From NCBI GenBank assembly GCA_964577985.1, contig CAZOAR010000054.1, positions 1-14,887 on the forward strand: a stretch of DNA of 14,887 nt, read 5' to 3'. This stretch comes from CAZOAR01 sp964577985. GTDB taxonomy: Bacteria > Gemmatimonadota > CAZMKB01 > CAZNLH01. Made by a program: the position numbers and the translations under genes. Below the pieces are notes generated by a model, which saw only the letters and a list, made by a program, of their open reading frames with translations, had not been told where the DNA came from and made no database searches. Positions 7,231 to 14,843 of this stretch are shown here, in pieces. Position 1 is the stretch's first letter; each line of letters starts with the position of its first letter.

Positions 7231-7254
7231 ATCCTTTACTCTCAAGGGAAGGAT
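7231..7254 (+). promoter_or_regulatory. Weak hairpin covering the rpoC ribosome-binding site
   Basis: In the 51-bp rpoB-rpoC spacer, ATCCTT (7231-7236) is complementary to AAGGAT (7249-7254), giving a 6-bp stem (7 with a T-G pair) and a loop of about 10-12 nt. The 3' arm contains most of the rpoC Shine-Dalgarno sequence GGGAAGGA (7246-7253). If it forms, it would lower rpoC initiation until ribosomes or polymerase disturb it. The stem is short and AT-containing, so it may be fortuitous. Confidence 0.3.
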
Positions 7255-7261
7255 TGTTGGG

Positions 7262-10200
7262 ATGAGTGAATATAGAGATCTGGCCAGGGAGATGAAACCG
7301 ACGGACTTCAACTACATAAAAATCGGAATCGCTTCACCTGAAATGATTCGCAGTTGGTCCAAGGGAGAGGTGACCAAGCCGGAGACGATCAATTACCGGT
7401 CTTTCAAGCCTGAGAAGGACGGCCTGTTCTGCGAGAGGATCTTTGGCCCCGTCAAGGACTGGGAGTGCCATTGCGGACGATACAAGCGGATCAGATACCG
7501 TGGGGTAGTCTGCAAACACTGCAAGGTGGAAGTGACGCTTTCGAGGGTCAGGCGGGAGAGGATGGGACATATCACACTTGCGGTGCCCGTTGCCCACATC
7601 TGGTTCTTCAAGAGTCTCCCGAGCCGAATCGGCAACCTCCTCGATATGACGATGACCGATCTCGACAAGATCCTCTATTACGCGAATTATATCGTTCTGG
7701 AGCCAGGCAGCACGAGCTACAAGCCGAGAGAACTTATAACTGTAGAGGAGTATACAGAGGTTATTGTCGAGGATCCGGAAGGGTTCCTGGCTATGACAGG
7801 CGCGGAAGCGATCAAGAAAATGCTCTCGGACATAGACATAGAAGATCTATCAAGGGAGTTGCGTGCGCACATAAAGGTCGAGACATCTCAGCACAAGAAA
7901 AAAACCCTCCTCAAGAAATTGAAAGTTGTGGAGGCCTTTCGTCAGTCCAGCAACCGACCGGAATGGATGATACTCGACGTCGTACCAGTCATACCGCCTG
8001 ATCTGAGACCGCTTGTGCCTCTCGATGGTGGTCGATTCGCGACTTCGGACCTGAACGATCTCTATCGACGCGTGATAAACAGGAACAATCGTCTGAAGAA
8101 GTTGAAAGAGATGAAAGCACCCGAAGTAATCCTCCGGAACGAGAGGAGGATGCTCCAGGAGGCTGTCGACGCCCTTTTTGATAATGGACGACGCGCAAAG
8201 GCGGTGCGTGGCAGAGGAAAGAGACCCCTCAAGTCTCTCAGCGACATGTTGAAGGGCAAGCAGGGAAGATTCCGTCAGAACCTGCTCGGGAAGAGAGTCG
8301 ACTACTCAGGACGTTCGGTCATCGTCGTGGGACCCGAGTTGAAGCTGAATCAGTGTGGAATACCAAAGGCAATGGCCCTGGAGCTGTTCAAGCCTTTCAT
8401 CATAAGGAAACTTGAGGAGAAGGGCTATGTCCAGACAGTGAAGAGCGCGAAGAAACTGGTTGAAAAGGAGAGTCCGGAGGTCTGGGAGATACTCGAGGAG
8501 ATTATCGGGGACCACCCGGTCCTTCTGAACAGGGCTCCGACACTGCACAGACTGGGTATCCAGGCCTTCGAGCCGGTTCTCGTTGAAGGTAAGGCCATAC
8601 GCATTCACCCCCTCGTCTGCACGGCTTTCAACGCGGATTTCGACGGGGACCAGATGGCCGTACATATCCCCCTGTCGTTCGAGGCTCAGCTGGAGGCGAA
8701 GGTCTTGATGATGTCATCCAGCAACATACTGCTTCCGGCTAACGGCAAACCTGTCACCGCTCCGACACAGGATATTATTATGGGGTGCTATTTCCTGACC
8801 AAGGAAGAAATAGAGAGCGGAGATGGGAGCGATATCCGTAGCTATATCAGCGATGAAGAAGTCATGCTTGCGTATAACAACGGCTACATCGGCCTCCACA
8901 CGCCAGTCAGGTTAAGAAAGAATGGACAGATTCTCACCACGACGGCGGGCAGGATCATTTTCAACCAGGTAGTACCTGAGGAACTGGGCTTTGTGAATGA
9001 ACAGATGGACAAGGGTACCCTGGAAGACATTGTTTTCGACGTATATCGCAGGGCCGGAGTGGAGAAGACGGTGGAGTTTCTCGATGAGCTCAAGGACCTC
9101 GGGTTCGAGTATGCGACATACGCAGGCGCATCCGTTGGTATAGACGACATTGTCATCCCGGGAGAGAAGAAGAAGATCCTCGAGGAGACGAACAAGGAGG
9201 TCGATAGGATCACCAGACAATATCGCGACAAAGTCATCACCGATGGTGAACGTTACAACCGCGTTATAGACACATGGACGCATACCAGCAGTCATATTGC
9301 GCACCAGACCTTCGAGGAGTTGAAGAGTTCTCAGGATGGTTTCAATCCACTGTGGATGATGATTGATTCCGGTGCGAGGGGAAGTCGCGATCAGATTAGA
9401 CAGCTCGCGGGCATGCGCGGACTGATGGCGAAACCTCAGAAGAAGATAACCGGACAGGTAGGAGAAATCATCGAATCTCCGATTAAATCAAATTTCCGTG
9501 AAGGTCTTTCGGTCCTCGAATATTTCATATCGACCCATGGAGCCAGGAAAGGCCTTGCTGATACTGCCCTCAAGACCGCCGACGCCGGATATCTCACTCG
9601 CAGGCTCGTAGATGTCACTCAGGATGTGACGATCACCATAGACGATTGCCTGACGGTCAGGGGTCAGGATGTGAGCGCCCTCAAAGAGGGTGAGGATGTA
9701 ATCGAGCCGCTGAGAGATAGAATAGTCGGGAGCGTTGCCCTGGACGATGTCAAAGACCCCATGAGCAAAGAGATCATACTCAAAGGGGGAGAAGAGATTA
9801 CTCAGGTTGCTGCCAGGAGAGCGGAAGAAAACGGAGTAGAGAAGGTGAAGATCAGGTCCGTGCTGACCTGTGAAGCGAAGCGCGGTTTGTGCCGCAAGTG
9901 CTATGGAAGGAACCTTGCCACAATAAAACCGGTTGATATCGGGGAGGCGGTTGGAATCGTCGCTGCGCAATCTATCGGAGAGCCCGGCACTCAGTTAACC
10001 CTTCGTACATTTCACATTGGTGGAACTGCGGGAAGAATAGCAGTCCAGACGGAAAAGTCGGCTCCATCGACCGGAGAAGTCATCCTGAACAATGTGCAGT
10101 TCGTTGTCAAAACGGTTGACGTCGAGGTAGAAGGTGACAAGAAGGAAACCCGGGAAATCAGGATAGTCACCGGGAAAAATGGAGAGCTTCACGTCAAGGG

Positions 10201-11698
10201 GGACGAAAAACGTGTCTGGAAAGTGATGGTTCCCTACGGCGCCGAGCTTGACGACTGCCTCTTCAACTACAAGGTGGAGAAGGCGGGAACCGTGCAGTTG
10301 ATAGACATCCTGGAAGGCGAAACGATGCGGGAGATGGAAATTGGAGGCAGGAAGGTCAGAGTTATAGATATCAAGGAGGTGGACGCATCGGAGGAGCCAG
10401 ACGCTGAGGTGCAGACATACTATCCCCGGGTGAGGATCCTCAACAAGAGTGGGAAAAAGATAAGAGACTACCGGATTCCCAATGGGGCGCATCTCTTTCT
10501 CGAGGACGGGGAAAAGGTGAAAGCTGGTAAGGTGATATTCTGGGTGGGGAAGGAGAAGACAGTGCTTTTCCGCTGGGATCCCTATTCGACTCCAATCCTC
10601 ACTGACAAGGATGGTACCGTGAGGCTTGTAGACATCGTGGATGAAATTACTATTCGCGAGGAACCGGACAAGGAAGGTCATAAGGTAAAGGTGGTCATTG
10701 AGGACCGAGAGAAGGCTTATCATCCACATATCCAGATCCTCGACAAGGGAGGAAAGAAGATACGGGATTACGCGGTACCTACCGGCGCACACCTGATGGT
10801 AGAGGATGGCGAGGAGGTCGAGGCGGGACGGGTACTCATAAAACTGTCGAGGGAGATCTACAAGACACGGGATATTACCGGTGGATTGCCCCGTGTTGCG
10901 GAGTTGTTTGAGGCAAGGAGACCGAAGGACCCGGCGGTTATAACCGAGATCGACGGAAGGGTGAAGTTCGGAGATATTGTCAGGGGTAACCGTCAGCTTA
11001 TCGTGGAGCCCGACAAGGGGGACGCTAGGGAATACCTTATCCCACACGGTAAACATCTTCTCGTTCATGAGGGAGACGTCGTGAAGGCTGGAGACAGACT
11101 GTCGGAGGGACCGGTGAACCCTCACGATATTCTCAAGATCAAGGGGCCCAACGAGGTCCAGGAGTACCTCCTTAATGAGGTGCAGGAGGTCTACAGGCTC
11201 CAGGGCGTCAAGATCCACGACAAACATGTCGGGATTATAGTCAGACAGATGCTTCAGAAAGTGAAGATTACAGACCCCGGGGACACGGTTTTCCTTGAGG
11301 ATGAGCACGTCGACAAGATAACGTTTCAAGAGGAAAACCAGAAAACCGCGAAGACCGGCGGGACTCCCGCCAAGGCTGAGCCTCTGCTCCTTGGGATAAC
11401 AAAAGCGTCTCTTACCACGGATAGTTTTATCTCGGCGGCCTCCTTCCAGGAGACGACACGCGTCCTGACCGAGGCGGCTGTGAGAGGTTCCATGGACAAT
11501 CTCCTCGGTTTGAAGGAGAATATCATCATCGGCCATCTCATACCGGCGGGAACCGGCTCTCTTGATATAACGGATATCAAGTTTCCTGCGGCGGCCGCCG
11601 GAGACGTGGAGGAAGAACATGACGGAGGCGGTAAAACCGGAGATGGAGATAACGGAAGAACCGGGGAAGATGTGGAATCGAACAAGGCGATAGCCTGA
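7262..11698 (+). CDS. rpoC: RNA polymerase beta' subunit
   Basis: RpoC forms the clamp and carries the catalytic magnesium site. The 1478-residue product is longer than E. coli RpoC (1407). The first zinc site has Cys69, Cys71, Cys84 and Cys87. The catalytic loop NADFDGDQM has Asp459, Asp461 and Asp463. The bridge helix region is GARGSRDQIRQLAGMRG. The second zinc site has Cys796, Cys870, Cys877 and Cys880. The trigger loop begins QSIGEPGTQLTLRTFHIGG (ending at 921). A 282-residue segment then follows before DITGGLPR (1204-1211); it contains the repeated modules annotated separately. The C-terminal core (KASLTTDSFISAASFQETTR) is canonical. A tail of 37 residues (1442-1478), rich in Gly, Asp and Glu, follows the last conserved part. 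The start is ATG at 7262, with GGGAAGGA 8 nt upstream. It lies 51 bp after rpoB. Confidence 0.98.
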   Translation: MSEYRDLAREMKPTDFNYIKIGIASPEMIRSWSKGEVTKPETINYRSFKPEKDGLFCERIFGPVKDWECHCGRYKRIRYRGVVCKHCKVEVTLSRVRRERMGHITLAVPVAHIWFFKSLPSRIGNLLDMTMTDLDKILYYANYIVLEPGSTSYKPRELITVEEYTEVIVEDPEGFLAMTGAEAIKKMLSDIDIEDLSRELRAHIKVETSQHKKKTLLKKLKVVEAFRQSSNRPEWMILDVVPVIPPDLRPLVPLDGGRFATSDLNDLYRRVINRNNRLKKLKEMKAPEVILRNERRMLQEAVDALFDNGRRAKAVRGRGKRPLKSLSDMLKGKQGRFRQNLLGKRVDYSGRSVIVVGPELKLNQCGIPKAMALELFKPFIIRKLEEKGYVQTVKSAKKLVEKESPEVWEILEEIIGDHPVLLNRAPTLHRLGIQAFEPVLVEGKAIRIHPLVCTAFNADFDGDQMAVHIPLSFEAQLEAKVLMMSSSNILLPANGKPVTAPTQDIIMGCYFLTKEEIESGDGSDIRSYISDEEVMLAYNNGYIGLHTPVRLRKNGQILTTTAGRIIFNQVVPEELGFVNEQMDKGTLEDIVFDVYRRAGVEKTVEFLDELKDLGFEYATYAGASVGIDDIVIPGEKKKILEETNKEVDRITRQYRDKVITDGERYNRVIDTWTHTSSHIAHQTFEELKSSQDGFNPLWMMIDSGARGSRDQIRQLAGMRGLMAKPQKKITGQVGEIIESPIKSNFREGLSVLEYFISTHGARKGLADTALKTADAGYLTRRLVDVTQDVTITIDDCLTVRGQDVSALKEGEDVIEPLRDRIVGSVALDDVKDPMSKEIILKGGEEITQVAARRAEENGVEKVKIRSVLTCEAKRGLCRKCYGRNLATIKPVDIGEAVGIVAAQSIGEPGTQLTLRTFHIGGTAGRIAVQTEKSAPSTGEVILNNVQFVVKTVDVEVEGDKKETREIRIVTGKNGELHVKGDEKRVWKVMVPYGAELDDCLFNYKVEKAGTVQLIDILEGETMREMEIGGRKVRVIDIKEVDASEEPDAEVQTYYPRVRILNKSGKKIRDYRIPNGAHLFLEDGEKVKAGKVIFWVGKEKTVLFRWDPYSTPILTDKDGTVRLVDIVDEITIREEPDKEGHKVKVVIEDREKAYHPHIQILDKGGKKIRDYAVPTGAHLMVEDGEEVEAGRVLIKLSREIYKTRDITGGLPRVAELFEARRPKDPAVITEIDGRVKFGDIVRGNRQLIVEPDKGDAREYLIPHGKHLLVHEGDVVKAGDRLSEGPVNPHDILKIKGPNEVQEYLLNEVQEVYRLQGVKIHDKHVGIIVRQMLQKVKITDPGDTVFLEDEHVDKITFQEENQKTAKTGGTPAKAEPLLLGITKASLTTDSFISAASFQETTRVLTEAAVRGSMDNLLGLKENIIIGHLIPAGTGSLDITDIKFPAAAAGDVEEEHDGGGKTGDGDNGRTGEDVESNKAIA
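10430..10540 (+). repeat. RpoC trigger-loop insertion module, copy A (SBHM-like)
   Basis: Residues 1057-1093 of RpoC, around SGKKIRDYRIPNGAHL and EDGEKVKAG. They match the segment exactly 300 bp downstream at 23 of 37 positions by eye. The pattern fits the sandwich-barrel hybrid motif of the RpoC insertion called SI3 in E. coli, which lies in the same place between the two halves of the trigger loop. DNA identity is confined mostly to first and second codon positions, so the protein is conserved rather than recently copied. Confidence 0.75.
10730..10840 (+). repeat. RpoC trigger-loop insertion module, copy B (SBHM-like)
   Basis: Residues 1157-1193 of RpoC, around GGKKIRDYAVPTGAHL and EDGEEVEAG. 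The parallels with copy A also extend outward: the stretch before copy B (TVRLVDIVDEITIREE at 1119) resembles TVQLIDILEGETMREM at 1010, before copy A. A third, more diverged element of the same kind (KVMVPYGAEL) precedes that. Copy B leads directly into the conserved DITGGLPR, matching the position of the last E. coli SI3 module. Confidence 0.75.
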
Positions 11699-11729
11699 CA
11701 ATCAGGTGTGTGCAGTTCAATCATGTATC

Positions 11730-11738
11730 AGGAGGGGG
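11730..11738 (+). promoter_or_regulatory. Ribosome-binding site that fixes the rpsL TTG start
   Basis: AGGAGGGGG sits 7 nt before the TTG at 11746. An upstream in-frame GTG at 11710 has no such site, and using it would translate the Shine-Dalgarno sequence itself into a glycine-rich leader unlike any S12. This site therefore argues for TTG initiation. Confidence 0.85.
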
Positions 11739-11745
11739 CGTAACA

Positions 11746-12111
11746 TTGCCAACTATCAATCAGCTTGTAAGAAAGGGCAGGAAGAAGATTCATAAGAAGA
11801 CATCGGCTCGTGCGCTGGAGCGATGTCCCCAGAAACGGGGTGTTTGCACCAGGGTATATACCACGACTCCGAAGAAGCCGAACTCCGCTCTCCGGAAAGT
11901 AGCCAGGATCCGGTTGACGAACGGCTATGAGGTGACCGCGTACATACCCGGAGAAGGACACAACCTCCAGGAGCATTCGATCGTGCTTATAAGGGGCGGG
12001 AGAGTCAAGGACCTGCCGGGAGTGCGATATCATATCGTCCGCGGGACCCTTGATACCAGTGGTGTTGAGGGGAGAAAACGAAGCCGGTCCAAGTATGGAG
12101 CTAAGAAGTAG
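11746..12111 (+). CDS. rpsL: Ribosomal protein uS12 (S12)
   Basis: S12 lines the decoding centre and controls accuracy. The 121-residue product begins PTINQLVRKGRKK after the initiator and contains TTTPKKPNSALRKVARIRL and RGGRVKDLPGVRYHIVRG, both hallmark segments. Lys43 and Lys88, the classic streptomycin-resistance positions, are wild type, as is Asp89, the residue methylthiolated by RimO where that enzyme exists. The start codon is TTG, supported by the strong ribosome-binding site at 11730-11738 and by where S12 homology starts. It follows rpoC by 47 bp without a terminator and without the L7Ae-like gene seen between these genes in many Firmicutes. Confidence 0.97.
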   Translation: MPTINQLVRKGRKKIHKKTSARALERCPQKRGVCTRVYTTTPKKPNSALRKVARIRLTNGYEVTAYIPGEGHNLQEHSIVLIRGGRVKDLPGVRYHIVRGTLDTSGVEGRKRSRSKYGAKK

Positions 12112-12117
12112 TTGTTC

Positions 12118-12138
12118 CCTGTGCCCTTCGAGTACAGG
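12118..12138 (+). promoter_or_regulatory. Hairpin in the rpsL-rpsG spacer (candidate S7 operator)
   Basis: CCTGTGC (12118-12124) can pair with GTACAGG (12132-12138), including one G-T pair, leaving the 7-nt loop CCTTCGA. It fills most of the 44-bp spacer and ends 5 bp before the rpsG Shine-Dalgarno GAGGAGG (12144-12150). In E. coli, S7 represses the str operon by binding the rpsL-rpsG spacer. The assignment here rests on position and foldability only. Confidence 0.4.
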
Positions 12139-12155
12139 CAGTCGAGGAGGAATTG

Positions 12156-12626
12156 ATGCCACGAAGAAATTCGCCAGGAACCAGAAAAACGGACCCGGAT
12201 CCCAGGTACGACAGCGTGCTGGTAAGTAAGTTTATTAACTCATTAATGAGTGCCGGAAAGAAGAGCGTCGCAGAGAAGATATTTTATGACGCCATGCAGA
12301 TCATGGAGGAAAAGGCCGGTCAACCGGCAATGGCTGCTTTTGAACAGGCCTTGTCAAACGCGAAGCCTTTGCTCGAGGTAAAATCGCGACGTGTTGGCGG
12401 TGCTACCTACCAGATCCCTATGGAGATAAAGCGCGGTCGAAGCACCGCTCTGGCCATTCGGTGGCTGATTGACTTTGCCAGGAAAAGGCATGAAAAGACG
12501 ATGCATGAACGACTCGCGATGGAACTTCTGGATGCCTCGAAAGGTGAAGGCGGCACCATGAAGAAGAGAGAAGACACACACAGGATGGCGGAAGCCAACA
12601 AGGCGTTTGCTCATTATCGATGGTAG
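12156..12626 (+). CDS. rpsG: Ribosomal protein uS7 (S7)
   Basis: S7 nucleates assembly of the 30S head and lies near the E site. The 156-residue length is standard. Recognisable segments are MPRRNSPGTRKTDPDPRYDS at the N-terminus, VSKFINSLMSAGKKSVAEKI, RRVGGATYQIPMEI and KKREDTHRMAEANKAFAHYR at the C-terminus. The ATG at 12156 is preceded by GAGGAGG at 12144-12150. A TTG one codon upstream is in frame but adds nothing. It follows rpsL by 44 bp and precedes fusA by 45 bp, the usual str-operon order. Confidence 0.97.
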   Translation: MPRRNSPGTRKTDPDPRYDSVLVSKFINSLMSAGKKSVAEKIFYDAMQIMEEKAGQPAMAAFEQALSNAKPLLEVKSRRVGGATYQIPMEIKRGRSTALAIRWLIDFARKRHEKTMHERLAMELLDASKGEGGTMKKREDTHRMAEANKAFAHYRW

Positions 12627-12671
12627 CGACGTCTGACAGCGTTGAGTCGCGGAGAGAATACGAGATCTGGA

Positions 12672-14768
12672 ATGACTAGAACAGTTGAACTGAATAAGAT
12701 CAGGAATATCGGTTTCATGGCGCACATCGATGCCGGTAAGACCACGACGACGGAGAGGATCCTCTTCTACACCGGCAAGGTCCACAAGATGGGCGAAGTG
12801 CACGACGGTGCGGCGACCATGGATTGGATGGCCCAGGAGAAAGAGAGAGGCATCACTATCACCTCTGCGGCGACTACATGTTACTGGGATAATCATCGCG
12901 TCAACATTATCGATACTCCAGGCCATGTTGATTTTACCGTTGAGGTTGAGAGGTCGTTGCGCGTGCTCGATGGGGCTGTGGCCGTTTTCTGTTCCGTAGG
13001 CGGGGTCGAGCCGCAGTCAGAAACCGTCTGGCGGCAGGCCGACAGATATGGGGTTCCCCGCATGGCCTTCATAAATAAGATGGACAGGACCGGTGCGGAT
13101 TTCTTCAGGGCGGTGGACATGATCAGAGACCGTCTCGGTGCCAGGCCGGTGCCGATACAGATTCCCATGGGGGCTGGAGATCTTTTTACTGGTATAATTG
13201 ATATCATTGAGAAAAAAGCCATAGTATACCACAATGATATAAAGGGTGGAAGGCTGGAAGAGGTTGAGATTCCCGACGATCTTCGGGAACAGGCTGACAG
13301 GTTGAGATGTGAACTGGAAGAGGCTGTCGCTGAATATGACGACGTGGCGCTGGAGAAATATGTAGAGTGCGGCGATATACCCTCGGATGATCTGTATCGA
13401 GCATTGCGCAAGGCAACAATCAAAGTCGAAATCACGCCGGTTATGTGTGGCTCAGCCTTCAGGAACAAGGGAATTCAGTTGCTCCTGGATGCCATAATCA
13501 GATACCTGCCATCTCCGCTGGATGTCCCGCCGGTTACGGGACACACGGCGGATGGTTACGACATGGTCGAGAGGACGGCGTCTGATGATGAACCCTTCTC
13601 AGCACTTGCCTTCAAGATAATGACTGATCCCTATGTGGGAAAGCTGACGTTTATCCGTGTGTATTCCGGACACATGAAGGCGGGTTCCGCCGTTCTGAAT
13701 TCTCGAACGAGGAAGAAGGACCGGGTGAGTCGGATACTGCAGATGCACGCCAATAAGCGGGAGGAGAAGAAGTCCGTGTATTCGGGGGATATAGTCGCGA
13801 TCGTAGGCCTGAAAGACGCGCGTACCGGGGATACATTGTGTGGCCCTGAAGCCCCGATAGTCCTCGAGACAATGCATTTTCCTGATCCCGTGATAGCGGT
13901 AGCCATAGAGCCGAAGACAAAGGCCGATGAAGAAAGATTGTCACTGGCGCTGGAAAAACTAGCGCTGGAGGACCCTACCTTCCAGGTTCGCGTCGATCCG
14001 GAAACGAGTCAGACGATTATCTCCGGTATGGGAGAGCTTCACCTGGAGATTATCGTTGATCGTATGATGAGAGAGTTCAACGTACAGGCTAATATTGGAA
14101 GGCCTCAGGTGTCCTACAGAGAAAGCATCACTTGTGCGGCCGTCGGCGAGGCGAAGCATGTCAAGCAGAGTGGCGGCAAGGGTCAATATGGACACGTGGT
14201 CGTGGAGGTCTCTCCCCTTGAAAGAGGAAAGGGTCTGGTGTTCGAAGAACATATTCGAGGAGGTGCCATACCGAGGGAATTTATCTCGGCCGCTATAGCG
14301 GGACTGAAAGAAGGGGCAAACAGCGGGATCGTGGAAGGATATCCCCTGGTTGACATGATGGTAGATCTGAAGGACGGAAGCTTTCATGAGGTCGATTCCT
14401 CAGAGATAGCCTTCCGGATTGCAGGCTCGATGGCCCTCAGGAACGCGCTCGAAAAGGCGAAACCCTGTCTCCTGGAGCCGGTCATGAAGGTTGAAATTGT
14501 AGTACCACCGGAATATCTCGGAGAGGTCCTGGGAGATATCAGCAGCCGCAGGGGTAAGGTCGGAGGGATGATCCCCAGGCCGGACGCGCAGGTCGTGGCC
14601 GTTTCGGTACCACTTGCGGAGATGTTCGGCTATGCCACAACGTTGAGGTCTATTACACAGGGCAGGGCTGTTTATTCGATGGAATTCTCGCATTACCAGA
14701 TAGTCAAGCGCGAGAAGATCGAGGGTGACGGCCGGCTCCGCCGCCAGATGAAGAGCGCCGTCAGATGA
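12672..14768 (+). CDS. fusA: Elongation factor G
   Basis: EF-G is the GTPase that drives translocation and, with RRF, ribosome recycling. The 698-residue product has all G motifs: AHIDAGKT (17-24), RGITI (59-63, switch I Thr62), DTPGHVDF (81-88, with the catalytic-type His85), NKMD (135-138) and GSAF (260-263). The later domains are present: domain II (FKIMTDPYVGKLTFIRVYSG), domain III (SGMGELHLEIIVDR), domain IV with the decoding-tip region (SGGKGQYGHVVVE) and domain V (RGKVGGMIPR, MFGYATTLRS). This is the canonical EF-G type rather than a degenerate paralogue. The ATG at 12672 is favoured by homology (RNIGFMAHIDAGK follows soon after). A TTG at 12642 in frame would add ten residues of no family character. 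The Shine-Dalgarno is weak, suggesting coupling to rpsG. Confidence 0.97.
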   Translation: MTRTVELNKIRNIGFMAHIDAGKTTTTERILFYTGKVHKMGEVHDGAATMDWMAQEKERGITITSAATTCYWDNHRVNIIDTPGHVDFTVEVERSLRVLDGAVAVFCSVGGVEPQSETVWRQADRYGVPRMAFINKMDRTGADFFRAVDMIRDRLGARPVPIQIPMGAGDLFTGIIDIIEKKAIVYHNDIKGGRLEEVEIPDDLREQADRLRCELEEAVAEYDDVALEKYVECGDIPSDDLYRALRKATIKVEITPVMCGSAFRNKGIQLLLDAIIRYLPSPLDVPPVTGHTADGYDMVERTASDDEPFSALAFKIMTDPYVGKLTFIRVYSGHMKAGSAVLNSRTRKKDRVSRILQMHANKREEKKSVYSGDIVAIVGLKDARTGDTLCGPEAPIVLETMHFPDPVIAVAIEPKTKADEERLSLALEKLALEDPTFQVRVDPETSQTIISGMGELHLEIIVDRMMREFNVQANIGRPQVSYRESITCAAVGEAKHVKQSGGKGQYGHVVVEVSPLERGKGLVFEEHIRGGAIPREFISAAIAGLKEGANSGIVEGYPLVDMMVDLKDGSFHEVDSSEIAFRIAGSMALRNALEKAKPCLLEPVMKVEIVVPPEYLGEVLGDISSRRGKVGGMIPRPDAQVVAVSVPLAEMFGYATTLRSITQGRAVYSMEFSHYQIVKREKIEGDGRLRRQMKSAVR
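13190..13198 (+). promoter_or_regulatory. Perfect extended -10 element inside fusA (possible internal promoter for tuf)
   Basis: The bases read TG-G-TATAAT, a full match to the sigma-70-type extended -10 consensus TGnTATAAT, after a short T-rich stretch. No -35 box is evident at 16-18 nt upstream. The bases also encode the ordinary EF-G residues Thr-Gly-Ile-Ile, so chance is a real explanation. In E. coli, secondary promoters for tufA lie within fusA, which makes the match worth recording. Confidence 0.2.
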
Positions 14769-14832
14769 AGAAGAGAGGGCTCATCTTCCGGTCACAGAGA
14801 GAATACCTGATAGCGGTGCGTGATAAGCTAAG

Positions 14833-14837
14833 GGAGG
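14833..14837 (+). promoter_or_regulatory. Ribosome-binding site of tuf
   Basis: GGAGG lies 6 nt before the second of two adjacent in-frame ATG codons (14841 and 14844). The spacing favours the second, which also gives the usual EF-Tu N-terminus. The 75-bp fusA-tuf spacer otherwise shows only a weak inverted repeat, GAAGA (14770-14774) with TCTTC (14784-14788), and no terminator. Confidence 0.75.
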
Positions 14838-14843
14838 TAAATG

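Noticed and set aside
9995..11701. A 568-codon open frame on the minus strand opposite the second half of rpoC.
   Set aside because: It is fully antisense to conserved RpoC sequence, has no recognisable domain and no supported ribosome-binding site, and is explained by the codon bias of the sense gene.
12642..12671. Ten-codon upstream extension of fusA from a TTG.
   Set aside because: It has no EF-G character, and the ATG at 12672 gives the normal N-terminus.
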